Source: Meira nashicola
Taxonomy: Eukaryota > Basidiomycota > Exobasidiomycetes > Exobasidiales > Brachybasidiaceae
Direction of reading: 5' to 3'
NCBI GenBank assembly: GCA_001600355.1
Contig: BCJU01000001.1
Coordinates: 5,456,013-5,520,012, forward strand
Length of the DNA stretch: 64,000 nucleotides
The position numbers and the translations under genes are program-made. This document shows, piece by piece, positions 38,260 through 46,863 of this stretch; position 1 is the first letter of the stretch; every line of letters begins with the position of its first letter. The notes under the pieces are model-generated. The model had not been told where the DNA came from. It made no database searches and saw only the letters and a list, made by a program, of their open reading frames with translations.

Positions 38260-39294
38260 TCATTTCCCAGTCGATTCGGTCTCGCCTTTGCCCTCGATTG
38301 AAAGGATGCCGCTTTCTGATATCGTTGCATCCAGTGATTCATCCCGATCATCTCTTGGCACATTTTCGGGAGGTGGTAAAATTTGCTGGCGTAACGACAA
38401 GGCGACTGCGAATTAAATAGATCGAGATTCGGATGTGCCGAAATTGAGAGTCAGATATGTTAGCATGCATCCTAATGAGGGAAAGGATTATGAGACTAAA
38501 AGATCTGGAAACATGAAACTCACTCGTTTTGCATTCAGGTAGCCGTCTAGTCTTGGCATACTCTTGACTTCTTGCAATATATCGATCGTAATATCCTTTC
38601 CCGTGTCCCAACCTTCCTCCATACAAATCAAACGCCACGCCTGAAGCGAATGAGATCTGATAAGCATCTATTCAACGTAATGTACATACTTGCACTTACC
38701 TGGAACAAGTATCAAATCCAGACCATTTCCTCCGCTCGACTCATCCAAAGCTGTTTTTAAATTTCAGCATACATCTTTAACCTCTTTGATTCAAGTACCT
38801 GGTCACTCACCATCTTCCCTTTGCGCTTCCTTGTACTTTTCATCCGGCTCTCGTATTCCCCATCGATTCATCACCATAGCTTCGTAATCTTCCCAATCAT
38901 TTACTCTTAGCATGCGCATATCTGAGTCAAAAGAAGCCTGTTGAGCTGCTTCTGTGGTAGATCCTCCTAATTGTTGTGTCACATTAGCTGTAGGTATAAC
39001 TTTTGCAAATCGTGGAACGTATAGCTTTTTTCCTAGCAACAAGGTTTGCTTACACAATTCTTCTGTTCTAACTTCTCCTTGATCCATGCTGACATATATG
39101 CTAACACTTTTAGCATTCTTGTATGCAGGATGATTCAAAACATGTTGTGTGACTGACGTGGATTGTTGTATTAATTCTGAAGTAGGTATTTTAGCTAAGT
39201 TTGCTGCCATTTGTTTTCGCAGCGTTCTCTTTGCTTGTCGTATAGATTGATTTGTGAGGGAAGATGCAACGTTGAGGGCATTGTGGGTGCTCAT
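38260..39294 (-). CDS. 5-formyltetrahydrofolate cyclo-ligase (MTHFS), four exons
   Basis: Exons 39294-38811, 38750-38700, 38640-38524 and 38405-38260 join in frame to 265 residues. Motifs follow the 5-FTHF cyclo-ligase family: QAKRTLRKQMAANL at the N-terminus, SVSIYVSMDQGEVRTEEL, LGKKLYVPRF, MNRWGIREP, DLILVPGVAFDLYGGRLGHG and KGYYDRYI, then ALSLRQQILPPP after the last intron. The enzyme uses ATP to turn 5-formyl-THF into 5,10-methenyl-THF. The GxGKGYYDR loop binds phosphate. It is longer than human MTHFS (about 203 residues) owing to a mid-protein Thr/Gln/Ala insert and an acidic C-terminal tail. Donors are GTGAGT or GTAAGT. The last intron (118 nt) is the least certain, but it restores the conserved ALSLRQQ segment. 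Confidence 0.88.
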
Positions 39295-39503
39295 CCTGCC
39301 TTTTCAAGAGATGATGAGCAAGAATGTTTTGTAAAAGAGGATGCATACATGCACACATATTTTATATCTTTGCCTTTGCTTTCTTCCTTGTGTGGAGTGT
39401 TACTCTCTAAAATACGCTAGGTTCGTACATTAAACACCCGAACATCCGCTTCACGTCCAAATATTCTTGATACTGGGTTTATTGGACGAAACGCGACGCA
39501 CGG
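39295..39503. promoter_or_regulatory. Divergent promoter region, cyclo-ligase / unknown gene
   Basis: 209 bp between divergent start codons. Nothing distinctive is seen. Confidence 0.3.
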
Positions 39504-40760
39504 ATGAAATTACTGAGCGATATCTTTCAGCTCTACAACCATCATCACATCATGTCAAAGCAAAGAGGTGAAAAGCATGGGAGAGCACAATCAGCAATCT
39601 CACGAGATGATGCAAAACGGATAAGAGATGATGAAACCATTCTCAGTGAAATGTCGGTTGATCATTGGTTACCTTTAAGCAAAAAATCAGAAAAGCGAAG
39701 ACAAGAAAGTGAAGAAATTGAATCTACAACAGAATTGGGTAACGAAGACGAAGAAGATCGTAGTATAACAATTGAAGATGATGAAGAATGGCTTGCTTTA
39801 CAACAGAACAAAAAGAGTGGAAAGGTAGCTCGTACTGGGAATGTAGACTCTCCCTCGAAGCACAAGAGACGTGTCAAAGGCAGGAAAGATCCTTTCATCA
39901 CATCTCCGCCCGGAACGAAAGGCAGAGGCAAACGTATTTTAGACGATTCCGATGATCATGAGATCGGAGATGAATGGACAGATCTGAACGGGTTGCGATG
40001 GCGAATGGGAGATGATCGGGAATTAAGGCGGGAAGCGATTGTGGTAGAAATGCGTTCCAAATATCCAAATATGCCGAAAGATTCACGTCATCCAGACGCA
40101 AGGATAAAGGTACCTGTACTTGTAGAGAAGTTTCTAACGGAGCAAGAGTACGACGATATGAAAGCAAAAAAATTACTTGGATTCCAAGAAGAGGAACGAC
40201 AGCATGAAATAGAAGAAGCAGAGGCAAAGAAACGGAAAAAGGAAGAGGATGAGGCTAAGGAACGCCAGCGTGCGATCGCTGAACGTGGAGATCGTACTAT
40301 TGCAACGCCGAAGAAAGTTCGGGATGTGTATGCGCTGTATGAATCGCCATTTAAACGACCTTCTTCTGTTTCTCCATTGAGAGGTGTATTACCTTCGACA
40401 ATGCAAAGATCACGTTCCACATCTTCGATTTCTTCAAATCATTCTACCGCTTCAAAACCATCTGTTCCGCATAAAAGGCTCTCTCTCAGCATGGGCTCTG
40501 ATTCACCCGAAACAAAGAAAGCGCCAATGCCAGCACCTCCTTCTACAGACAGACCATCAACGAAGCGTTCATCGAATTCTCTACGCATTCCGCTCTCTTC
40601 TCCTTCCTCGCAGAACAACACTTCACCTTCTCCGTTGAAGCGTTTTTTGGGCTCGCTTGGCAGTGTTATTGCTCGAAGCAAGCGGGAAGAATCTTTACTG
40701 AAAATCTTAAAGGAAGAGGATGAAAGGAAGAAAAAGAGAGAATCATCTCTTGTAAAATAA
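39504..40760 (+). CDS. Unknown charged, probably nuclear protein
   Basis: 418 residues from 39504, or 402 from the second ATG at 39552 (MSKQRGEKHGR), which may be the true start. I do not recognise the family. The first 150 residues are highly charged with several basic clusters (KKSEKRRQE and KHKRRVKGRKD) typical of nuclear localisation signals. A compact segment at about 155-235 (starting WTDLNGLRWRMGDDRELRRE and including PVLVEKFLTEQEYDDMK) looks like a conserved globular piece. A Lys/Glu-rich helix follows (about 236-270). The C-terminal third is Ser/Pro-rich with SP and TP sites suited to phosphorylation. Codon use and length argue for a real gene. Confidence 0.75.
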   Translation: MKLLSDIFQLYNHHHIMSKQRGEKHGRAQSAISRDDAKRIRDDETILSEMSVDHWLPLSKKSEKRRQESEEIESTTELGNEDEEDRSITIEDDEEWLALQQNKKSGKVARTGNVDSPSKHKRRVKGRKDPFITSPPGTKGRGKRILDDSDDHEIGDEWTDLNGLRWRMGDDRELRREAIVVEMRSKYPNMPKDSRHPDARIKVPVLVEKFLTEQEYDDMKAKKLLGFQEEERQHEIEEAEAKKRKKEEDEAKERQRAIAERGDRTIATPKKVRDVYALYESPFKRPSSVSPLRGVLPSTMQRSRSTSSISSNHSTASKPSVPHKRLSLSMGSDSPETKKAPMPAPPSTDRPSTKRSSNSLRIPLSSPSSQNNTSPSPLKRFLGSLGSVIARSKREESLLKILKEEDERKKKRESSLVK

Positions 40761-41061
40761 TTTAAATCTGTACCTTGTATTATATTTATTCAAAGTCTGC
40801 TTCGCATATACTTGATTTTCTGCATTTTAATTGAATTCTATGATCATGATGACAGCCTTCACAAATTGTGATTATGCATCAAAGTATATTTTGTTTTATT
40901 TTAAAGTCGTTCATCGAGAAATTGCATGTGTGAAAAGGCTGGTACACATGCTGGGTGGATAAAATTGATTCTTGATCTACTATACACCTGCAAATAATTG
41001 GGAAAAAGGGTAATGAGTTGTTAAAAAAGATGGAAAGGTCGGATCGCTGAATTCCTTGAAT
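40761..41061. other. Convergent intergenic, unknown gene / ERD2
   Basis: 301 bp of AT-rich sequence between two 3' ends. No gene is seen. Confidence 0.45.
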
Positions 41062-41724
41062 TCAAGCAGGTAATTCGAATTTTTCTCCTTTCATAACTTT
41101 TGTGAAGTAGATGTAGAAGAAGTCGAGGTAAAGACCGGTTTGAACTAATCCTGCCAAGATTGAGATAGGGTCGATAGATCCTTCAGCAAAGTATCGATAG
41201 ATCCAATTAGGAATGTACAATGCACGATAAGCGCCCAAAGCGAAAAGATAATGGGTTGTGATTGTTTCTGCTTCTCCTGTTCTTTGTAGCATGAATAATT
41301 GCGGCAAAATTGCAACTGATTCTAGGTAAATTGAAAATGCCCAAAAGATTTCTTGTAAAGTAGAAAAGAAGCCTGCTCCTGCTTCGCGATAATGAAAGAT
41401 TAAAGCCAATAATGCTGCAGGTCCAAGTAAGTATTCCAAACGGATCGTATCGATTGCTGGATCATGTGTTGGACGATATTTAACACGCATGAGGTATAAG
41501 ACATAAATCGAAGAACCAATAAAGAAGCATTTCATCAAAAATCTATAAAGACTTCTATGTGCGTCTGCAAAGATGTCTAGATATCTTGTTACGAAAACGA
41601 TTGAATATAAAAGTTGAGTTTTGAAAGAGATACCTCTACATGATTTGGAAACTTGAATCTTTTGTAAAAGGATAAAGATGGATGCCAAATGCGATAAATC
41701 GCCGAATAATCGAAAGATGTTCAT
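41062..41724 (-). CDS. ERD2: ER lumen protein-retaining (HDEL) receptor Erd2
   Basis: 220 residues from the ATG at 41724, where family similarity starts (MNIFRLFGDLSHLASIFILL). Seven hydrophobic segments fit the KDEL-receptor fold. Signatures include KSCRGISFKTQLLY, VFVTRYLDIF, and YLESVAILPQLFMLQRTGEAE with ALGAYRALYIPNWIYRY. It binds HDEL-like C-termini of escaped ER residents in the cis-Golgi and returns them by COPI vesicles. The open frame continues upstream without a stop for about 200 nt, but that part lacks similarity and is probably leader sequence. Length equals the usual 210-220 residues. Confidence 0.96.
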   Translation of the reverse strand: MNIFRLFGDLSHLASIFILLQKIQVSKSCRGISFKTQLLYSIVFVTRYLDIFADAHRSLYRFLMKCFFIGSSIYVLYLMRVKYRPTHDPAIDTIRLEYLLGPAALLALIFHYREAGAGFFSTLQEIFWAFSIYLESVAILPQLFMLQRTGEAETITTHYLFALGAYRALYIPNWIYRYFAEGSIDPISILAGLVQTGLYLDFFYIYFTKVMKGEKFELPA

Positions 41725-43380
41725 CTTGATCCTATCAAAGGCGAAAAGTTTTGAATGATTGTGAGGCTGATAATGTATGCTAATAAATGATTGCCTCTGT
41801 ATTGTTTTGACATATGATGATGGAAGCGAGAAGTTTGGAAAATAAAGTGTGACATTGACCATCACCCACCCAACCAGTCTAGTAGTAGGGTTTCTACATA
41901 CGTGTACATACACGCTAAATAATTGCACGCTTTTTGAAACTGGTATTTTGAGATGAATTCCTCCAATAGGGCAGGCAGGCAGGGAAAGCTGCCGATCTAT
42001 TTATGTGCAATAATCGCACGGCAAGCGGCGCGTACGCGTACATTTTTAGCTTCTAGCCAGCGTTTATATATACGTCAAGGTGTCAATTGATTGATTTGAC
42101 ATGCTTATGTCATCACATCTCATCATTCCGTTTCATGTCATGTCACGGTGTTTGATTTGATCATTTCTGTATGGAAAGCTGTACAATTTGCAATGCATAG
42201 TGTTTAGATGAATTGTTTGAGAGCTGAAAGTATCGGGTGTTTTTGCTCTTTGAAAATTGGAAGGTGCATGTCCAATAAATATCGTAAAGAATAAAAGAGA
42301 ATTGAGCGATAGAAAAGTTGATATTCGATAATCAAAACGTGTTCTTCCATTTATGGTGAGCCTTTCTTATACTCTGTACGATTATTCAATATCACGGTGG
42401 AATCCAACCTCCCTCAAAATCTTTCTAGAAACATGAAAGTCGAAAATTTGATCCCGTTATTGCATTTAAAAAGCTTACACATTTATACCTTATCCGCAAA
42501 ATATTCACATATATACATCTCTCACCCGTCTCATAAATCGAATTGAGGCTTTATCTTTTCTCTTCGGATAAGTTTTGTGTAAGGCTCCCTATTTCGAATT
42601 TGCACTTGTTTTCCATTCATGTACCTACATACACGGGATCCTTTTTATATTATTCTTACTGATGTTGAATAAATGCTTTGTGCCTGAACGTGTGGCTGAA
42701 TAACATTTTTAGGGCGTGCGCGCGTTTTTGCTGTGCTAAAAAGCTTAAAAGCAGTTCTAGACCTAGAATACACTTAACTTGTCTTTGGTCTGTTCTATTT
42801 TTGTGGCTACAAAGATGAAATAGCATGTGTATGTACATAGACTACATAAATTTGTAAGCTCGGCGCCTTAGACCCTTTTTTTGGTTGAACAGATTTGCAT
42901 TTTATTCTTCGGGCAAAACGGCCATTTTCGGCATTTGATAAAGATGTTCTCTCTAAAGTGTTTGTATGTACAGCCTTTCTTTCTTTTAGGGGGGAGGAAG
43001 CGGAATTTGAGAACACGTTGCAACATCCCCGAAAGGAAATGAGAAAACATGGTATGTACAGAAGTGCTCTCTTTTCCCCCGCAAATTAATCTTGTGCATG
43101 ATGAGTACAACACAAGGCTCTCCGTCTGTTTTGCGCATGTCATAAGAGCCAAGCCTTAAATAATTCGCGCTTCATACACAGACCTGATGCACTATGAGCA
43201 TCGAATGCATATGTCCAAATGAGCTCTTCTTCTTTTGCACCTCGGCCTCCGTTCTTTCTTTTTGGCAAATGCAATAAATAATAGAGAAGAAATAAAAGTC
43301 ATTCCCCTCTTTCCCCTTCCTCCTTACTACCACCTTTTCACCTTTGCTTTTTGCTTTTTGCTATTCGCTATACCCTCATC
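41725..43380. promoter_or_regulatory. Long divergent upstream region, ERD2 / GPI-anchored protein
   Basis: About 1.66 kb between divergent starts, unusually long for this window. AT-rich, with short GC-rich patches (GGCGCGTACGCGTAC near 42026 and GTGCGCGCG near 42715). Several short open frames (for example 42868-43152 minus) have no recognisable product. I looked for tRNA and spliceosomal RNA signatures and saw none. It may contain a non-coding RNA or simply a large promoter for the secreted protein. Confidence 0.4.
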
Positions 43381-44241
43381 ATGCGTACCTCTACTACAAT
43401 TCTTGCCATCTCTGCTTTATTAGTATCTACTGCTCAAGCACAAATTGCAGGTTTATCTTCCGGTTTAATTAGCGGTTTAAGTACAAATTGTTTGGGTGGT
43501 TTGGCTTCTTTGTTGGGTAATCAAGATTTGAATACTTGTTTGGCTCTTACTAGCGTTATCACTGAATTAGGTACTGTTGGTCAAAATGATTCTTTGATAG
43601 GTCCTTTGACCACTTATGTCGGTTCAAATTTGTGTCCTGCAGCTGCATGCAGTAATTCTACTTTATCATCTGCCGATTCAACTATCAAATCATCATGCTC
43701 AAGTGAAATTAAATCCGGTCAAAATATTTTACCAAGTATATTGGATTTAGTAATTACCAATTATAACGCAGTCAAATCTGCTTCTTGCTTGGAAGATACA
43801 AAATCAAACAATCAACTTTGCATCATTCAAACATTAACAAACATTCAAGAAAATATTGGTCAAAATGTTTCTTTGAACACAATCACAAATTTGAACAAAG
43901 GTGGCTTAAGTGCTGCACAACCTTTATTACAAAAGTTGGCCAGTAACTCTAGTGCTTTCTGCACAGATTGCAACAAAGGATTACTTACCACATTAGCACC
44001 CGCTTTCCAATCTTACCTCAACGCTTCTACCAATCAAGCTGTTCAACAAGCCTTTACACAAGGATGTGGTCAAACATTCTTGACTACTGGCGTTCCAACC
44101 GATTTGAAGCAGACTGGAAAATTGCAAACAAACAGCACAAGTGGTTCAGGTTCAGGTTCAAATGGTGCTTCTCTCGTCACTGTTTCTTCCCTTACTGCCG
44201 GTACAGCATTATTGGCAATCGGAATGGCATTATTGGCTTGA
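43381..44241 (+). CDS. Secreted, probably GPI-anchored cell-surface protein
   Basis: 286 residues from the ATG at 43381. An N-terminal signal peptide (about 1-20, TTILAISALLVSTAQAQ) is followed by a mature domain rich in Ser, Thr, Asn, Leu and Gly with about a dozen Cys. Several Cys sit in adjacent or spaced pairs (CPAAAC, CTDC), suggesting disulfides. The C-terminus has a Gly/Ser linker (SGSGSGSNG) and a final hydrophobic run (LTAGTALLAIGMALLA), the arrangement of a GPI-attachment signal with the cleavage site near Ser/Asn/Gly. I do not recognise the family. Repeated LSSGLISGL and LTNIQEN-like helices suggest an all-helical fold. Role: inferred cell-wall or surface protein. Confidence 0.82.
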   Translation: MRTSTTILAISALLVSTAQAQIAGLSSGLISGLSTNCLGGLASLLGNQDLNTCLALTSVITELGTVGQNDSLIGPLTTYVGSNLCPAAACSNSTLSSADSTIKSSCSSEIKSGQNILPSILDLVITNYNAVKSASCLEDTKSNNQLCIIQTLTNIQENIGQNVSLNTITNLNKGGLSAAQPLLQKLASNSSAFCTDCNKGLLTTLAPAFQSYLNASTNQAVQQAFTQGCGQTFLTTGVPTDLKQTGKLQTNSTSGSGSGSNGASLVTVSSLTAGTALLAIGMALLA

Positions 44242-44593
44242 GAAGGGATTGTTTGTATTTCAATCATGTATCCTTTTCTCGTACTTTCTTGTCACGCTTG
44301 CCTCTCCCCTCTTTCATCTGAATAATACTGTACATGACATCTTCCATATCTAATCAAAATTCGCCTTTCTCATTTTTTTTCTGAGCAATTCCTGATGATG
44401 ACCGAATACATGCAGGTACCAACTTGTCGCGCCTGACCACTTAGCGCACGGCCCAAAAAGTAGCGAATGTTAACCAGATGTTCGTAGTTTGCTACCCTCT
44501 TACCTTCTCTCACTCACTCACACTGACCTTCAATGAGGAGAAACGATTTTGGAATCTAGCAGCATAACGAATAGTCCATTCATTAAAACAACT
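44242..44593. other. Intergenic, GPI protein to small membrane protein
   Basis: 352 bp. 3' flank of the GPI-protein gene, then a pyrimidine-rich promoter stretch (CTTACCTTCTCTCACTCACTC) before the next start. No gene is seen. Confidence 0.4.
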
Positions 44594-45121
44594 ATGCAAT
44601 CCACTTCTTCACCACCTCCACTTGCCTCCCCCAAAGGTAGACCTGGTCCTTTTGGTCTTTCTGAACATCCTTTGCTACCAATGGCAGAAGTTGGAAGGGT
44701 GAATAGACAAGGTCAAATTCGTGGAACGGCAACTGGAATACTTAGCGGTGTGATAGGAGGTAGGTAATTTATGAAGATCAAAACTCTTCCAAATAAATGC
44801 TAATCACAACTTTTATCTTTTTTTCCGTTGTTGTAAGCTTTCATCGTTCGTAATGGCTTGAAAAGGTCTCCAAACGCTACAGTTATGAGTGGTTTGTTAA
44901 TTGGCTCTTTGACAGGTTATATCTCTAGTACTTTTTACGTAAAAGAAGGCTTAAGGATATTGGAAGAAAAAAAACAATCTTTGCAATCAACTGTAAATCG
45001 CGATGTCGATCTTATGAACACTCTCGATATGCAAGCAGGTCAAAATCCAAATTTTGAAGCAGGTGTAGCAGGCTTGCATGATTTCCAAGATCGTTCCCAT
45101 TCAACTAGAGGAGATCATTGA
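44594..45121 (+). CDS. Small two-exon protein with two hydrophobic segments
   Basis: Exons 44594-44759 and 44838-45121 (78-nt intron, GTAGGT donor, TGTAAG acceptor) give 149 residues. The N-terminus is Pro/Ser-rich (SPPPLASPKGRPGPFG). Two Gly-rich hydrophobic helices follow, GILSGVIGGAFIV (interrupted by the intron) and SGLLIGSLTGYISSTFYV. A charged coiled-coil-like helix (LRILEEKKQSLQ) and a polar tail complete it. The paired Gly-rich helices resemble small mitochondrial or peroxisomal membrane proteins, but I cannot assign a family. The splice is supported by the continuous hydrophobic segment across the junction. The GTAGGT donor is weaker than others here. Confidence 0.7.
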
Positions 45122-45381
45122 TTTTCATACCTATTGCCACCGCTGTATTTTATTCACACAAATTTCACTACTCTTCATACTGCATTTCGCTACATTCGAA
45201 AGGGTGTTTTAGTGAAAACGTAGAAGTACAAGAAAGCGATTCAAGTATGATTGAAATGCTTGATTCATGAGTATGTGAGGAACAAAAGTCTGTTGAGTGT
45301 ATGCGCCTTAACTTTACTCTGGTTTAGTTGATTGTACTTGACCGTGTATTTTGCGGTCGAAGAGGGTGACAATCGCAATCA

Positions 45382-45934
45382 TTAACGATCTTCTGCCCAT
45401 TCATTCTCCTTCTTAATCTGTTCCTCTTCGTCTGGAGTGAAATCGTTTTGAATGTTGAACAATTTGCGAATTTCTTCGGGTGTTTTGCCTTTGATCATAT
45501 TGGCAACAGTCTTACAACCGACATCCAATAATGGCTTGATATCCATGTAATTTGCAGCCAAAATAATTTCAAATAGCATCTCTTGATCGACATTAATGAA
45601 TTTGGCATCCCAATCACCGATATCAGTTGTACGCTTGCGTGATTCTTCACTTTCATCTGCTGGTGGTGCAGGGTCACTGCGATGATGAGCGCAATATTCG
45701 AGAACCTGAAAGGATATGAAGAAAGTGTCAGACGCGTGATATGGTCATTATCAGATAACAGCGATCGAAATCACTCACCTTTTTCAAAACATTAGAAGAA
45801 ACGTTTGTCAATGGAATTGGAAGTTCATCTGAATCTCCAAGATCGTCCAACATGGATTTGATCAAAACCGAACGTTCAGCCACATCACGATCAACGTTGA
45901 AGATCTCATTGTCTGAAGTGGATAATTGAACCAT
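45382..45934 (-). CDS. SKP1: SCF ubiquitin ligase adaptor Skp1, two exons
   Basis: Exons 45934-45779 and 45705-45382 with a 73-nt intron (GTGAGT / TTTCAG) encode 159 residues. The BTB/POZ-like N-terminal part ([21 protein letters not shown], then [19 protein letters not shown]) links to cullin-1. The C-terminal F-box-binding helices read [20 protein letters not shown], then [13 protein letters not shown] and [20 protein letters not shown]. This is the standard Skp1 length and sequence. It is the third ubiquitin-system gene in the window. Its upstream region contains an unusual cluster of GCGCAGCG motifs. Confidence 0.97.
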
Positions 45935-46150
45935 TTTTAACGCGATCGCAAATTGTGTTCTACGCGATTCTTTGTTATGTGTATGTTTTAGTTGATGATT
46001 GCAAATAGCTTACTATAGATGTGCTATTCGGATGATGGTAGTGCTGAGCAGAAAGAAAGGCGCTTCGGAGTTGAACAAAGGGCTTCTTCATTTCGACGTG
46101 ATATAACAAAAATTGGAGTCGCCGTACACTTAGTCTATGTATGAGCATAT

Positions 46151-46373
46151 GCGCAGCGCAGCGTATTGATCGCATATTTGGGAAAGCGGCCCATGCACAT
46201 TGCATCGCTGCGCCGGCGCCTTGCTTCACTTTATGGGCGTAAGGTCAAACTCACCCTTTTCCTTGGCTAATGATTACAGGGCTGATACTGCGAGGCATTC
46301 GCGCAGCGTATTTCAGGAAAGAACATCGACTCCCGCACTCCTTCACCACACACATATGCGTTACGCGCTGCGC
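46151..46373. repeat. Cluster of five GCGCAGCG / CGCTGCGC motifs
   Basis: Exact copies begin at 46151, 46156 (overlapping the first), 46206 (reverse), 46301 and 46366 (reverse). Two copies extend to GCGCAGCGTATT, and the two reverse copies share CGCTGCGCC. In AT-rich intergenic DNA this density is far above chance and suggests a factor-binding array. Confidence 0.65.
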
Positions 46374-46585
46374 CAGTGCAGGCGCGTAGTCTACGTATAA
46401 AAAAAAGTTAAAAAATATATCACACTAAAAAACGAGTAATAATCTGGGCTATATCAGCGTGAATCTTAAATTAAATCTATGCATGCAGGTAAGGAGGGTG
46501 CGAGTATATGCCTCAACGGTTTTTAAAAGTTTTATAAAAAAGAGTGGAAAAAAGGAGAAATGATGATAAACTGGACTTGAGATCT

Positions 46586-46590
46586 AAAAA
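46586..46590 (-). terminator. Pol III T-run terminator of tRNA-Arg
   Basis: Five T residues on the minus strand, two bases past the tRNA 3' end, are sufficient for RNA polymerase III termination. Confidence 0.7.
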
Positions 46591-46592
46591 TA

Positions 46593-46664
46593 GGGTCCAG
46601 CGAGACTCGAACTCGCAACCATTGAGGTAGAAACTCAATACGCTGACCATTGCGCCATGGGCCC
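46593..46664 (-). tRNA. tRNA-Arg (anticodon UCU)
   Basis: A 72-nt cloverleaf without intron. The acceptor is GGGCCCA with TGGACCC (one C-A mismatch at the fourth pair). The D stem is GCGC/GCGT. The anticodon stem TTGAG/CTCAA encloses loop TTTCTAC, giving anticodon TCT for AGA codons. The variable region is TGGTT. The T arm GCGAG-TTCGAGT-CTCGC contains the B-box TTCGA. The A-box-like TGGCGCAATGG is present. CCA is not encoded, as expected for eukaryotes. A T-run follows. The acceptor mismatch is odd but the other stems are sound. Confidence 0.9.
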
Positions 46665-46863
46665 GATACGTATCGCAGCAATTCTACTTAAGCTACGATA
46701 CCACACTTAGCAAAAGAGGGCGAATTCGAAGGTATATAAACTTATAGTGAGCGAAATAGATGAGTTTTATGATGTATATTTGAGAGAAATATAAAAACAT
46801 GCAAAATCTATCTATATATTATATATTATTTATTATATTTAGTCGTTGTATTTCTATAAATCA

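Larger units (their letters stand above)
45935..46592. promoter_or_regulatory. SKP1 upstream region with GCGCAGCG motif cluster
   Basis: 658 bp between the SKP1 start and the tRNA gene. The section 46151-46373 carries five copies of the 8-mer GCGCAGCG or its complement. The distal part (46395-46590) is AT-rich with no motif. No protein-coding gene is seen. Confidence 0.6.

Noticed and set aside
41725..41928. N-terminal extension of ERD2
   Set aside because: Without similarity to the family; the seven-helix receptor starts at the ATG at 41724.
42868..43152. 94-codon open frame on the minus strand in the ERD2 / GPI-protein gap
   Set aside because: Cys/Lys-rich translation without signal peptide, homology or splice partners; overlapping frames of similar length exist on the other strand.
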